DNA of 60,087 nucleotides. Origin: DATATV01 sp035551355. GTDB lineage: Bacteria; Actinomycetota; Actinomycetes; Mycobacteriales; Pseudonocardiaceae. Each line of letters opens with the position of its first letter. The stretch's first letter is position 1. The stretch covers positions 1 through 60,087 of the forward strand of contig DASZNF010000003.1 in assembly GCA_035551355.1 (NCBI GenBank), read 5' to 3'. Below, piece after piece: positions 25,093 through 33,035 of the stretch. A model generated the notes under the pieces. That model saw only the letters and a program-made list of their open reading frames with translations. It was not told where the DNA came from and made no database searches. Position numbers and translations under genes: made by a program.

Positions 25093-26529
25093 CTACCGCA
25101 TCGGCGTGGCGATGGACTTGTCCTCCAGGTACTCGTGCAGACCCTCCGGGCCCAGCTCCCGGCCGAGGCCGCTGGACTTGTAGCCGCCGAACGGAGACGT
25201 GGCATCGATGTTGTAGAGGTTGACGCCGTAGGTTCCGGTGCGCACCTGGCGGGCGACCTCGATGCCGTGGTCGACATCGGCGGTCCATACGGTGCCTGCG
25301 AGCCCGTAGTCGCTGTCGTTGGCGATGCGCACGGCATCGGCCTCGTCGGTGTAGGGGATGACCGCGAGCACCGGGCCGAAGATCTCCTCGCGCGCGATCG
25401 TCATGGTGTTGTCGACGTCGGCGAACAGCGTCGGGCTGACGTACCAGCCTTTCTCGTGCGGCGCCGGACCACCGCCGGCCGCGACCCGCGCGCCCTCGTC
25501 GCGGCCGGCCCGCAGATAGCCCTCGACTCGATCCACCTGCCGCTTGGCCACCAGCGGCCCGATCTCGGTCGCCGGATCGGCCGGATCGCCGACCACCAGC
25601 GAGTCGATCATCGCGGCCAGCGCGTCCACCACCTCGCCGTAGCGGGACCGCGGCGCCAGGATGCGGGTCTGGGCCACGCAGGCCTGACCGCTGTTGAGCA
25701 GACTCACGATCTTCAACATGGGCAGCGTGGTGTTCAGGTCGGCGTCGTCGAGGATGATCGCCGCCGACTTCCCGCCGAGTTCGAGGCTGAACCGCTTGAG
25801 CTGGCGCCCGCAGATCTCACCGACGCGCCGCCCGGCCGCGGTGGACCCGGTGAACGCCACCTTGTCCACATCCGGATGGGACACCAGGTGCTCGCCGACC
25901 TCCCGGCCGCCGGGCACGATGTTCACCACGCCGTCCGGAATGCCCGCCTCGGTGAGCAGTTCGCCGAGCAACAGCCCGTCCAGCGGCGTTTCCGGCGCCG
26001 GTTTGACCACCACGGTGCACCCGGCGACCAGCGCGGGCGCCAGTTTGGTGGAGATCAGCATCTGCGGCACGTTCCAGGCCACCACAGCCGCGACCACCCC
26101 GACCGGTTCGCGCCGCACCAGCACCGGACCGAGCATTCCGGGCCGTTGTTCCTCGACCGCGAAGCCGGCCCCGAGATCGGCGTAGTACTGATAGATCTGC
26201 TGGGCGGGCATCACCTGGATCAGCTGGCCCATGGTGATCGGCGAGCCCATCTCGTCGGTGATCAGCTTGTTGAACTCGGCGCTACGTTTGGCGAACAGCT
26301 CCGCAAGACGCCCGAGGGCGGCGGCGCGCTCGGCCATGGACAGCCGCGGCCACGGGCCGGAGTCGAACGCCCGTCGCGCGGCCGCGACCGCGGCGTCCAT
26401 GTCCGCGGTGGTGCTCTGCGGTACCCGGGCGATGACGTCCTCGGTGTGCGGGGACACCAGGTCGTAGCTCCCGGTGCCCGACGGCCGCGTCCAGCCACCG
26501 TCGATGTAGAACCGGTTGTAGTCGTTCAT
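25093..26529 (-). CDS. aldehyde dehydrogenase (NAD(P)+-dependent)
   Basis: A 478-residue ALDH-superfamily enzyme of normal length. Catalytic Cys is in NSGQACVAQTRI, the general-base Glu in LELGGKSAAII, NAD-binding AFTGSTAAGRRVG precedes them, and EEIFGPVLAVI is the late conserved loop. It oxidises an aldehyde to the acid. It leads an operon with the kinase-like phosphotransferase and the conserved unknown protein. Two KstR-like palindromes occur near its start (26507-26520 in the first codons, 26650-26663 upstream), so steroid-type regulation is possible. Confidence 0.9.
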   Translation of the reverse strand: MNDYNRFYIDGGWTRPSGTGSYDLVSPHTEDVIARVPQSTTADMDAAVAAARRAFDSGPWPRLSMAERAAALGRLAELFAKRSAEFNKLITDEMGSPITMGQLIQVMPAQQIYQYYADLGAGFAVEEQRPGMLGPVLVRREPVGVVAAVVAWNVPQMLISTKLAPALVAGCTVVVKPAPETPLDGLLLGELLTEAGIPDGVVNIVPGGREVGEHLVSHPDVDKVAFTGSTAAGRRVGEICGRQLKRFSLELGGKSAAIILDDADLNTTLPMLKIVSLLNSGQACVAQTRILAPRSRYGEVVDALAAMIDSLVVGDPADPATEIGPLVAKRQVDRVEGYLRAGRDEGARVAAGGGPAPHEKGWYVSPTLFADVDNTMTIAREEIFGPVLAVIPYTDEADAVRIANDSDYGLAGTVWTADVDHGIEVARQVRTGTYGVNLYNIDATSPFGGYKSSGLGRELGPEGLHEYLEDKSIATPMR

Positions 26530-26649
26530 CAGTTCTCACCCCGCCTCGTCGTCGAGTGGTAGGCCGTCACTGAGTCCTTGCTGGAAACAAGTTCTCGGTC
26601 CGACAGACCATCATCCAGCAAGGCAGGCGATTGCGGAACCCCTGCAATC

Positions 26650-26663
26650 AAGAACACGTTTCA
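26650..26663. promoter_or_regulatory. near-match KstR-like box upstream of ALDH
   Basis: AAGAACACGTTTCA fits TNNAACNNGTTNNA except for the first base and lies 120 nt upstream of the aldehyde dehydrogenase start. The same operon has an exact match (TAGAACCGGTTGTA, 26507-26520) inside its first codons. The rest of the 344-nt spacer 26530-26873 holds only the terminator at 26829; no convincing gene was found. Confidence 0.35.
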
Positions 26664-26828
26664 GCTAGGCCGCCGGAAGACGCAGTAGCCGAGGTCGCCG
26701 CGGTCATGGCGTGCATGACCAGCCCGTCGGCGTCCGGCGGCAGGTGCCCGCCGGAACCGCGGCCGAGGTCTACGACATCGCCATCACCAGACCGGCTGGG
26801 CCTCGGTGATCGTCGTCCGGAAATGCCG

Positions 26829-26858
26829 TGGCCCCGAACCGGATCCGATTCGGGGCCA
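26829..26858 (-). terminator. 10-bp stem terminator of the secreted repeat protein
   Basis: TGGCCCCGAA (26829-26838) pairs perfectly with TTCGGGGCCA (26849-26858) around a 10-nt loop. It starts 15 nt beyond the stop of the leftward secreted-protein gene. Confidence 0.75.
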
Positions 26859-26873
26859 GGCCGCGATTCCGGG

Positions 26874-29807
26874 CTAACTCCGGGTGAAGTAACCGAACAG
26901 ATCGGCCAGCACGTCCACCGAGCCGAAGCGGTTGTAGAAATCCACCTTGCCATCCGGACCGATGCCGGCCGTCACCATGTTCGGAATCGTCTCACCAGCA
27001 TCGAAATTGATATCCGACACGGTCGGCAACGCACTGCCGTCCGGATAGACGGTGAGATAACCGTTCGCGGTGCCGTCGGTGACCGTCGTGTTCAGCACGG
27101 CAGCCGAGGCGTCATCCGGCACGCCCGGTGTGCCGGCCACCGGAAGAGTCCGGGTACCGCCAGTGGCGAGGGCGCCGCCGCCGGTGCGCGTGTCCAGTAG
27201 CCGCGTCGGCGCCACCGGGACGAACGCGCCGCCCGCGCCGCCCGTGTAGTAGCCCTGCACATCGGCCACGACGTCCGTCGTGCCGGAGTGGTTCAGGAAT
27301 TCGATGCCACCGTCGGCCGGCACCGGCACGATCACCGAGTTGGAGATCGTCTGGCCGGGCGCGAAGTTCAGGTTGGACGCGCCCGATGCGGCCGAACCGT
27401 CCGGGTAGACGACGAGATAGCTGCCGCCACTCGGATTGGTCACCGTCACGTTCAGCACGACGGCCCGGACCGGCGCGCCCTGCGGCACCCCGGATCCGCT
27501 CAGCACGTTCACGTTCAGCGGCGTGCCGCCGGTCAGCGGGGCGATCGGTGCACCGGTGCCGTTGCGGGTGTCCAGCAACCGGTGCGGTGCCTGGCCGACC
27601 AGATAACCGGCCTGATATTGGTGCCCGCTCTCCGGATTGGCGGCGGTGCGGTAGTAGCCCTCCACATCGGCGATGACATCGACGTTGCCCGAGTGGTTGT
27701 AGAAATTCACTTTGCCGTCCGTACCCACCGGCACGGTCACGAGATTCGGAATCGTCTGCCCCGCCGTGTAGTTCAGATTGGACGTCGCAGGCCGGCTGCC
27801 ACCGTCCGGATACACGGTCAGGAAACTTCCGGCGGTCGCATTGGCGACGGTCACGTTGAGCACGACCGCCGTCAGCCCGCCCGCCGGGATGTCGGCCGGG
27901 CCGCCGGTCACCGTGAGGCTGAGCTGACCGCCCGGCCCGATCGCGGCCCTGGGCGCACCGGTGCCGCTTCGGGTGTCCAGCAACCGGACCGGGGACAGCG
28001 GCACGAAGGGACTGCCGATGACGACCTGTTGCGTCGTGGAGGCCGTGTTTCCGCTGGCGTCCGTGTCGGTCAAGGTGACGGTGTAGGTGCCGGCCGTGGC
28101 GTAGGTGTGGCCGGCCGTGCCGGTGGCGTTGGTCGTCGCGGGTGTGCCGTCGCCGAAGTCGAACGAGTACGAGTCGATCGACTGTCCGTCGCTGGACGCG
28201 AGTCCGGACGCCTCGGCCTGCAACGGGTTCTCCGGATTCTCCTGGTCCACCGACAGCGCGGCCGCCAGCGGCGCGGACGGTGGCGCGATCGTCGTGGTCC
28301 GCACGACGTGGACGTCCACGGTCTGCCCGTCGCTGATGTCCGCCGTGTTCAACACGTTGGACTGGCCGGGCGCGAGCGACCACCCGCCGGCCGCGCCGGC
28401 GATGTCGATGTCATAGCTGCCGGCCGGCAGGTTGCTCACCTGCCCAGCCCAGGTGAGCACCGGATCCTGACTCGCCGGATCAAGAAGATCGGGAGAGAAG
28501 GACACCGGACCGTCGAGCGGGTTGTCGTCGACCATGTCGAGAGTGAAGTCGACCGGATTGGCGGGAGCGGAGACCGTCGCGGAGTCGTGTGCCTCCGCGA
28601 CCCCGGTCAACTCATAGCCGGGATTGGGGCCGAAAACACAGTCGAGGACGACCTGACCGGCCGGGCTGCCGACCGCATTGGCCGGCACGATCTCCGACAG
28701 GTGCAGGGTGGTGGTCTGGTCGGCCGGCACCGTGAGGCCGGGCGCCTGCAGCACCTCCCAGCCAGCGCCCTTTCCCCACATGCCATCACCGTCACCGGGA
28801 GGATTGCACTGCGACTGGATGCCGTGCAGGTCGCTGCCGGAGGTGTTGGTCAGGTTGATGGTGATCTGCGCGGTGTCACCGGCCTGATAACCGGTCTTGT
28901 CGAACGAAAGGCTGGCTTGCAATGGGAACGGGCTCGGCGTGGCCGGGAACAGCACCCGACTGGTTCCACCACTGCTGTCGACTGTGGCCTGTCCGTCCGG
29001 GCCTGGCCGCACGAACCAGCCACTCGGCCCGCTCGCATCCACCGAGTAGTGCCCGGCCGGGAGACCGGACAGCTGGAAATCTCCCTGGGCATCGCTGGCG
29101 GTCTGGTAGGTCTGGGCCGGATTCCCGTTGATCCCGTCGTACGGACCGGTGAGCGTGAGCTGGGCACCGGCCAGGCCCTCACCGGTATCGGGCTGGCCGT
29201 TTCCGTTGCCGTCCGCGAAAACCAGGCCGCGGTAGTCGCCAGTGGCGGGGGTGACCGACGAGCTGATGCTCACCGGGTCGCCGAACGTACTCCCGGCGCC
29301 GTTGGGCTGAAACTGGTACACATGCGCGGTAAAGGTGACCACGCCGGCGGCCGGATCCGCCGCATAACCGTCCACTTCGGACACAACGGTGTCTCCCGCT
29401 GGCAGGTCTTCACCGACGCCGTCAGTGATCAACGCACCAACTGGAGTACCGGTCCACTGGTCGGAGCCGCTCGTGTCGCCCTGCCGCATCAAGACACCGG
29501 GCGCGGTGCCGGTACCGATGTTCGTGGCACTGACGGTCAACTTGACGACGTCACCCGAGGAGTAACCGGCCTTGTCGAACGAGGCGCACACCCGGAGCGG
29601 CTGGAACGCGGCCGGCGAACCCGCATAAGGGGTCTCGACGACGCAGTCATATCCCGGCGTCGAAGCCGCGGTCGCGGCCGGTGCCGATGCCCATGCCGCC
29701 GGGGCGGCCACGAGTAAGCCGGCACCGAACAGACAGGCGGCAACAAGTGCGCTCGACCGGCGCACACGATTAGTGAACAAGCTCAACCCCCAGGCGGACA
29801 GGACCAC
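26874..29807 (-). CDS. large secreted multidomain surface protein (SdrD-B, PKD, three LLDTR repeats)
   Basis: About 977 residues if started at GTG 29807; a TTG at 29852 would add 15, and the true start is uncertain. A signal peptide (VRRSSALVAACLFGAGLLVAAPAAWA) is followed by two DUF11-like beta domains (each with FDKxGYxxGD), the first followed by an SdrD-B-like domain (FADGNGNGQPDTGEGLAGA). Next come a PKD domain (YSFDFGDGTPA...HTYATAGTYTVTLTD) and three C-terminal repeats of about 120 residues starting RLLDTR and containing VLNVTV, LTVYPDG and DVxADVxGYY. No LPXTG or membrane anchor is visible. It is probably a matrix or adhesion protein; no catalytic domain was recognised. It is monocistronic with its own terminator. 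Confidence 0.82.
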   Translation of the reverse strand: MVLSAWGLSLFTNRVRRSSALVAACLFGAGLLVAAPAAWASAPAATAASTPGYDCVVETPYAGSPAAFQPLRVCASFDKAGYSSGDVVKLTVSATNIGTGTAPGVLMRQGDTSGSDQWTGTPVGALITDGVGEDLPAGDTVVSEVDGYAADPAAGVVTFTAHVYQFQPNGAGSTFGDPVSISSSVTPATGDYRGLVFADGNGNGQPDTGEGLAGAQLTLTGPYDGINGNPAQTYQTASDAQGDFQLSGLPAGHYSVDASGPSGWFVRPGPDGQATVDSSGGTSRVLFPATPSPFPLQASLSFDKTGYQAGDTAQITINLTNTSGSDLHGIQSQCNPPGDGDGMWGKGAGWEVLQAPGLTVPADQTTTLHLSEIVPANAVGSPAGQVVLDCVFGPNPGYELTGVAEAHDSATVSAPANPVDFTLDMVDDNPLDGPVSFSPDLLDPASQDPVLTWAGQVSNLPAGSYDIDIAGAAGGWSLAPGQSNVLNTADISDGQTVDVHVVRTTTIAPPSAPLAAALSVDQENPENPLQAEASGLASSDGQSIDSYSFDFGDGTPATTNATGTAGHTYATAGTYTVTLTDTDASGNTASTTQQVVIGSPFVPLSPVRLLDTRSGTGAPRAAIGPGGQLSLTVTGGPADIPAGGLTAVVLNVTVANATAGSFLTVYPDGGSRPATSNLNYTAGQTIPNLVTVPVGTDGKVNFYNHSGNVDVIADVEGYYRTAANPESGHQYQAGYLVGQAPHRLLDTRNGTGAPIAPLTGGTPLNVNVLSGSGVPQGAPVRAVVLNVTVTNPSGGSYLVVYPDGSAASGASNLNFAPGQTISNSVIVPVPADGGIEFLNHSGTTDVVADVQGYYTGGAGGAFVPVAPTRLLDTRTGGGALATGGTRTLPVAGTPGVPDDASAAVLNTTVTDGTANGYLTVYPDGSALPTVSDINFDAGETIPNMVTAGIGPDGKVDFYNRFGSVDVLADLFGYFTRS
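26877..28015 (-). repeat. three in-gene repeats of about 120 codons
   Basis: Copies lie at about 27650-28015, 27245-27605 and 26877-27235. Each begins PxRLLDTR(S/N/T)G and ends with a PDGxVxFxNxxGxxDVxADVxGY(Y/F) block. The same module is common in secreted actinobacterial hydrolases, where its role is not established. Confidence 0.8.
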
Positions 29808-29852
29808 CGAGCCACCATGGCGTCGGCGCACCGAGGACAAGTCAAGCCGCAA

Positions 29853-30189
29853 CCCGATCGGTTGTCCAGACCGAAATCGGTCAGGTTTCCGAAAGGCGGT
29901 CGGTCACCCGCACCCGCGACGAACAGCCAGCCACCGTGCCCCGGCTCCACTACCACCTCCTGCTCAGCCAGAGCTACGGCAGCGCGGCCGGCCCGCCATC
30001 GGCCCGCGCCATCGCCGATGCCCAGCAGGAGATCCACTTTGGACACTTCGCCGCCATCCGGGGAACCTGTGCCCGGGCGCGGCTCCTCAGTATGCTCAGT
30101 TTCTTCATCGGCCGCGGTGGCATGCGCGAACTACGCCTGCCCGCAACCCTTCCCTGGGCCACCCAGCCCCCGGCTGATCGCCGGCCGGC
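29853..30189. other. intergenic region, no gene recognised
   Basis: This is the stretch between the secreted repeat protein and the TetR gene. Several open frames exist on both strands, but none has a plausible RBS, codon pattern or recognisable domain. It presumably includes the promoter of the secreted protein. Confidence 0.5.
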
Positions 30190-30771
30190 CTACTTGTGGC
30201 CGAGGATTCTCCCGGCCATGTCCTGGATTTCCTTACGCAGGCGCGTTTCTGTCCACAGCTGGGTGATGATCAGGTTTTCCAGCAGGTCGATGCGGGCGAA
30301 GGACAGCAGGGCGTGGGCCGTCCAGGCCGCGCGATCCGGGATGACCATGCCGGTGAGCAGGTCCGTGAACAGAGCGTGGGCCAGCAGATAGTTCGGGGAT
30401 TCCAGGAAAGACGCGCGCTCGGACGTCTGTTCCAGGACACGGGTGATCTTGCGATTGTCCAGTTTGAACTCGACCGTGGCGTCCAGGAGCGCCAGGAGGC
30501 GTTCCCGGGCCGGGGTGACCGGGCCCAACGGTGGCGGGCCGTCGACGATCGCGGCCATCAGGCCGGCGATTCGCGTGTCGAAAACGGCGCGCAGCAAGCC
30601 GGTCCGGTCACCGAAGCGGCGGAACAGCGTGCCCTTGCCGACGCCGGCCGCCGCCGCGACATCGTCCATCGTGACCGTCAGTGGATCCTCGGCCGTGTCG
30701 AACAAGGTGCTCGCGGCGGCCAGGATGGCCTGGCGGTTGCGGGCGGCGTCGGCGCGTTCCCTGACGGTCAC
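30190..30771 (-). CDS. TetR-family regulator (NmrA-linked type)
   Basis: A 193-residue TetR protein with HTH RQAILAAASTLFDTAEDPLTVTMDDVAAAAGVGKGTLFRRFGDR at residues about 12-55 and a C-terminal ligand domain of the kind found beside NAD(P)H-binding NmrA genes. GTG 30771 overlaps the end of the decayed NmrA gene by 4 nt, so the two were once an operon. Two copies of CGGACCGCGAGTCCG-like dyads upstream of that operon are its probable operators. Its original target is broken, yet the HTH gene itself looks intact. Confidence 0.82.
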   Translation of the reverse strand: MTVRERADAARNRQAILAAASTLFDTAEDPLTVTMDDVAAAAGVGKGTLFRRFGDRTGLLRAVFDTRIAGLMAAIVDGPPPLGPVTPARERLLALLDATVEFKLDNRKITRVLEQTSERASFLESPNYLLAHALFTDLLTGMVIPDRAAWTAHALLSFARIDLLENLIITQLWTETRLRKEIQDMAGRILGHK

Positions 30772-31117
30772 GCGGAAAACTCCGCGACCGCGAAGTCGCG
30801 GAACGAGCGGGGTGGGGTGCCGGTCACGCGCGCCACCGTATCCGTCGTGCGGTCCTCCGCACCGGATGCGACGACCGCTTCCACGCCGACCAGGAATCGC
30901 GCGGTGGACGCGGGCACGCCGAGCGCCTCGTAGTAGGCGGGCTGCTCGGCTGGATCGAGGGAGTTGCTCAGCAGCACCGCCCGGCGCATGGCCGCGGCCC
31001 GGGCCAGGTCGAGGAAGGGCAGCCTGCGGCTCCGGATCTTGCAGCGGTGGCACCAGATACACCCGGTCCGACCCCGAGCTGGGCCAGTTTGCCGAAGAGA
31101 TCAACGGCGGTGGTCAT
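30768..31117 (-). pseudogene. NmrA/SDR-type NAD(P)H-binding oxidoreductase, decayed
   Basis: Remnants of an atypical SDR lie in three reading frames: MTTAVDLFGKLAQLG from ATG 31117, then DRVYLVPPLQDPEPQAALP in a second frame, then MRRAVLLSNSLDP...YYEALGV...RTTDTVARVTGTPPRSFRDFA in a third frame ending at 30768. The N-terminal Rossmann motif and roughly half of the expected 280 residues are missing. It carries frameshifts plus deletions and is clearly inactive. It was probably the target of the overlapping TetR gene. Confidence 0.72.
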
Positions 31118-31137
31118 GCGTTCTTCCCAAATCAACT

Positions 31138-31178
31138 GGACCGCGAGTCCGTTTGAAGTATACGGACCGCGAGTCCGG
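31138..31178. promoter_or_regulatory. tandem TetR-type operators, two GGACCGCGAGTCCG copies
   Basis: Copies lie at 31138-31151 and 31164-31177, 26 bp apart, each a dyad GGAC-N6-GTCC; the second is a perfect CGGAC-CGCGA-GTCCG dyad. They sit between the decayed NmrA/TetR operon (leftward) and the oxygenase-methyltransferase-acyltransferase operon (rightward, start 31317). The flanking AAGTATAC is AT-rich and promoter-like. Confidence 0.6.
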
Positions 31179-31316
31179 TAGCAAAGATGACGGGAATCGA
31201 TTGGTGGATCACCGTGTGCGACCGCTCACAAACTCCCGGTTCGGCTGGTCGGACCTGTGCTAAACGTGTGCCACGATCGGGCCAGCAGCGTAGCTTCACC
31301 CTGCGAGAGGATGTTG

Positions 31317-32174
31317 ATGAGCACCTCCGAAGTCGTGACCGCACTCCACGTCGTCGACACCGGCAGGTACCCGCTCACCGACCCCGGGAGCGCGGCCTGG
31401 CGGGAAATCGTCGACCACACCCGCGATGGACTGCGCGAAGTCGGCTGCAGCGTGCTGAAGGACTTCATCCGGCCGGAGCTACAGGAACGACTACGCGCCG
31501 AATGCGCCGCCGTCGCGCCGTACGCCTACGACACGGTGGAACGGGTCAACGCCTACAACATCGCGCTGGACACCTCGCTGCCCGACGACCACCCCGGTCG
31601 CACGATCATGCTGCGCGGCAACGCCTTCGTGGCGCGGGACCAGATCCCGGCGACCACGATCATCCAGCAGCTCTACACCAGCCCGGTGTTCCAGCGGTTC
31701 GTCGCCGACTGCTTCAGCCAGCCCGTCCTGCACGAGCTCGCCGACCCGCTGTCCGGGCTCGCCCTCAACGTGATCGCGCCGGGCCGGTCGCATCCGTGGC
31801 ACTTCGACACGAACGAGTTCACGGTCAGCATGATCACCCAGGAGCCGGAGGCGGGCGGGCGCTTCGAGTACTGCCCGAACATCCGTCGCGCCGGCCACGA
31901 GAACCTCGACGGCGTCGCAGCGGTGCTGGCCGGGAACCGCGATCTTGTGCGTACACTGGACCTGCGTCCCGGCGATCTTCAGCTGTTTCTCGGCCGGTAC
32001 TCGTTGCACCGGGTCAACCCGGTGGATGGCACCCGCGCCCGCCATTCCACGATCTTCGCCTACAGCGAGCGGGCCGACGTCATCGGCAGTCCCGAGCGGA
32101 CGAGACAGCTGTTCGGTCGGGTGACGCCCGAACACCTAGCCAGCGCCGTCCGCGGCGACGAACTCCTCGACTGA
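31317..32174 (+). CDS. Fe(II)/2-oxoglutarate oxygenase of the HalD/BesD-like family
   Basis: A 285-residue non-heme iron enzyme. The facial triad is visible as His162 and Asp164 in PWHFDTNEF and His231 in RYSLHRVN, followed by Arg residues (GTRARHS) expected to bind 2-oxoglutarate. The layout and the EAGGRFEYCPNIR segment match the family of free-amino-acid halogenases and hydroxylases (BesD, HalD). Halogenases carry Gly in place of the Asp. With Asp present this should be a hydroxylase, plausibly acting on a free amino acid such as a lysine-like substrate. ATG 31317 is placed 6 nt after GAGAGG; ATG 31311 is too close. It is the first gene of a three-gene operon. Confidence 0.78.
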   Translation: MSTSEVVTALHVVDTGRYPLTDPGSAAWREIVDHTRDGLREVGCSVLKDFIRPELQERLRAECAAVAPYAYDTVERVNAYNIALDTSLPDDHPGRTIMLRGNAFVARDQIPATTIIQQLYTSPVFQRFVADCFSQPVLHELADPLSGLALNVIAPGRSHPWHFDTNEFTVSMITQEPEAGGRFEYCPNIRRAGHENLDGVAAVLAGNRDLVRTLDLRPGDLQLFLGRYSLHRVNPVDGTRARHSTIFAYSERADVIGSPERTRQLFGRVTPEHLASAVRGDELLD

Positions 32175-32192
32175 AGTCAGGTGTGCTGATCC

Positions 32193-33035
32193 GTGACTTT
32201 CGATTCGACCGGCAAGGTTTCCTTCGACGACATCTACACCGCACCCGATCCGCGAGCCTTCTTCAGCACGCTGCGCGAACTCGACTACCAGATTCCGCAG
32301 CAGGCCAAGCCCTATTTCACGACCTTGATCGAGGAGTACCGCGCGGACCAGAACGTCGCCGAGCCCACCGTGCTCGACATCGGCTGCTCCTACGGCGTCA
32401 ACAGCGCGCTGCACCGGTGCGACGCCACGATCGACGAACTGTTCGACAGCTACAGCGAAGCGGCCGCACTGGAACGTGACGCGCTGATCGAGCACGACCG
32501 CGGGCTGGTGCGCGCGCACAACGACGAGAACGCCGTCCGGTTCATCGGCCTCGACGCATCCGCGCCCGCGCTGGACTATGCCAACGCCGCCGGATTCCTC
32601 GACGAGGCGATCCACGCCGACTTCGAGGCGAACGACCCGGACCAGCACCAGCAGGCCCTGCTGGACGACGTCGATCTGGTCATTTCCACCGGTTGCGTCG
32701 GCTACGTCACCGAGAAGACCCTGACCCGGGTCGCGCGGGGGGCACGGCCCTGGATGGCGCATTTCGTGCTGCGGATGTTCTCCTACGAACCGGTCGCGGC
32801 CGACCTGGCCGAGCTGGGCTACGAGACCGTCGGCATCCCCGGCCTGTTCCGGCAGCGCCGGTTCGCCTCCGCCGACGAACAAACACAGATCCTGGACAAC
32901 CTCGCCGCGGCCGGGGTGGATCCGCACGGACTGGAGGCGGAGGGCTGGCTGTACGCCCAGCTCTACGTGTCCCAACCGCGCGGCGCAGGCACCGGACTGG
33001 CAACCGCCCTGAACAACCTTCGAGAGCAAGGATGA
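32193..33035 (+). CDS. class I SAM-dependent methyltransferase
   Basis: A 280-residue methyltransferase with motif I VLDIGCSYG near residues 59-67, FIGLDASAPALDYA as the motif II region and DLVISTGCVGYV as motif IV. A helical N-terminal lid (PDPRAFFSTLRELDYQIPQQAKPYF) precedes the core. GTG 32193 starts 18 nt after the oxygenase stop with AGG upstream. The Cys-rich GCSYG and STGCVG are unusual touches. Position between a likely amino-acid hydroxylase and a carnitine-type acyltransferase makes N-methylation to a betaine a reasonable guess, but O-methylation is possible. Confidence 0.8.
   Translation: MTFDSTGKVSFDDIYTAPDPRAFFSTLRELDYQIPQQAKPYFTTLIEEYRADQNVAEPTVLDIGCSYGVNSALHRCDATIDELFDSYSEAAALERDALIEHDRGLVRAHNDENAVRFIGLDASAPALDYANAAGFLDEAIHADFEANDPDQHQQALLDDVDLVISTGCVGYVTEKTLTRVARGARPWMAHFVLRMFSYEPVAADLAELGYETVGIPGLFRQRRFASADEQTQILDNLAAAGVDPHGLEAEGWLYAQLYVSQPRGAGTGLATALNNLREQG

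Noticed and set aside
26680..26810. Short plus-strand segment reading VPAGTAAEVYDIAITRPAG
   Set aside because: It looks protein-like for about 25 codons only, has no start or RBS, and is not assignable.
29770..29785. TAGTGAA near the start of the secreted repeat protein as another TetR-type site
   Set aside because: Only one half-site is present; the partner at 6-nt spacing is CAACC, not TNCAC.
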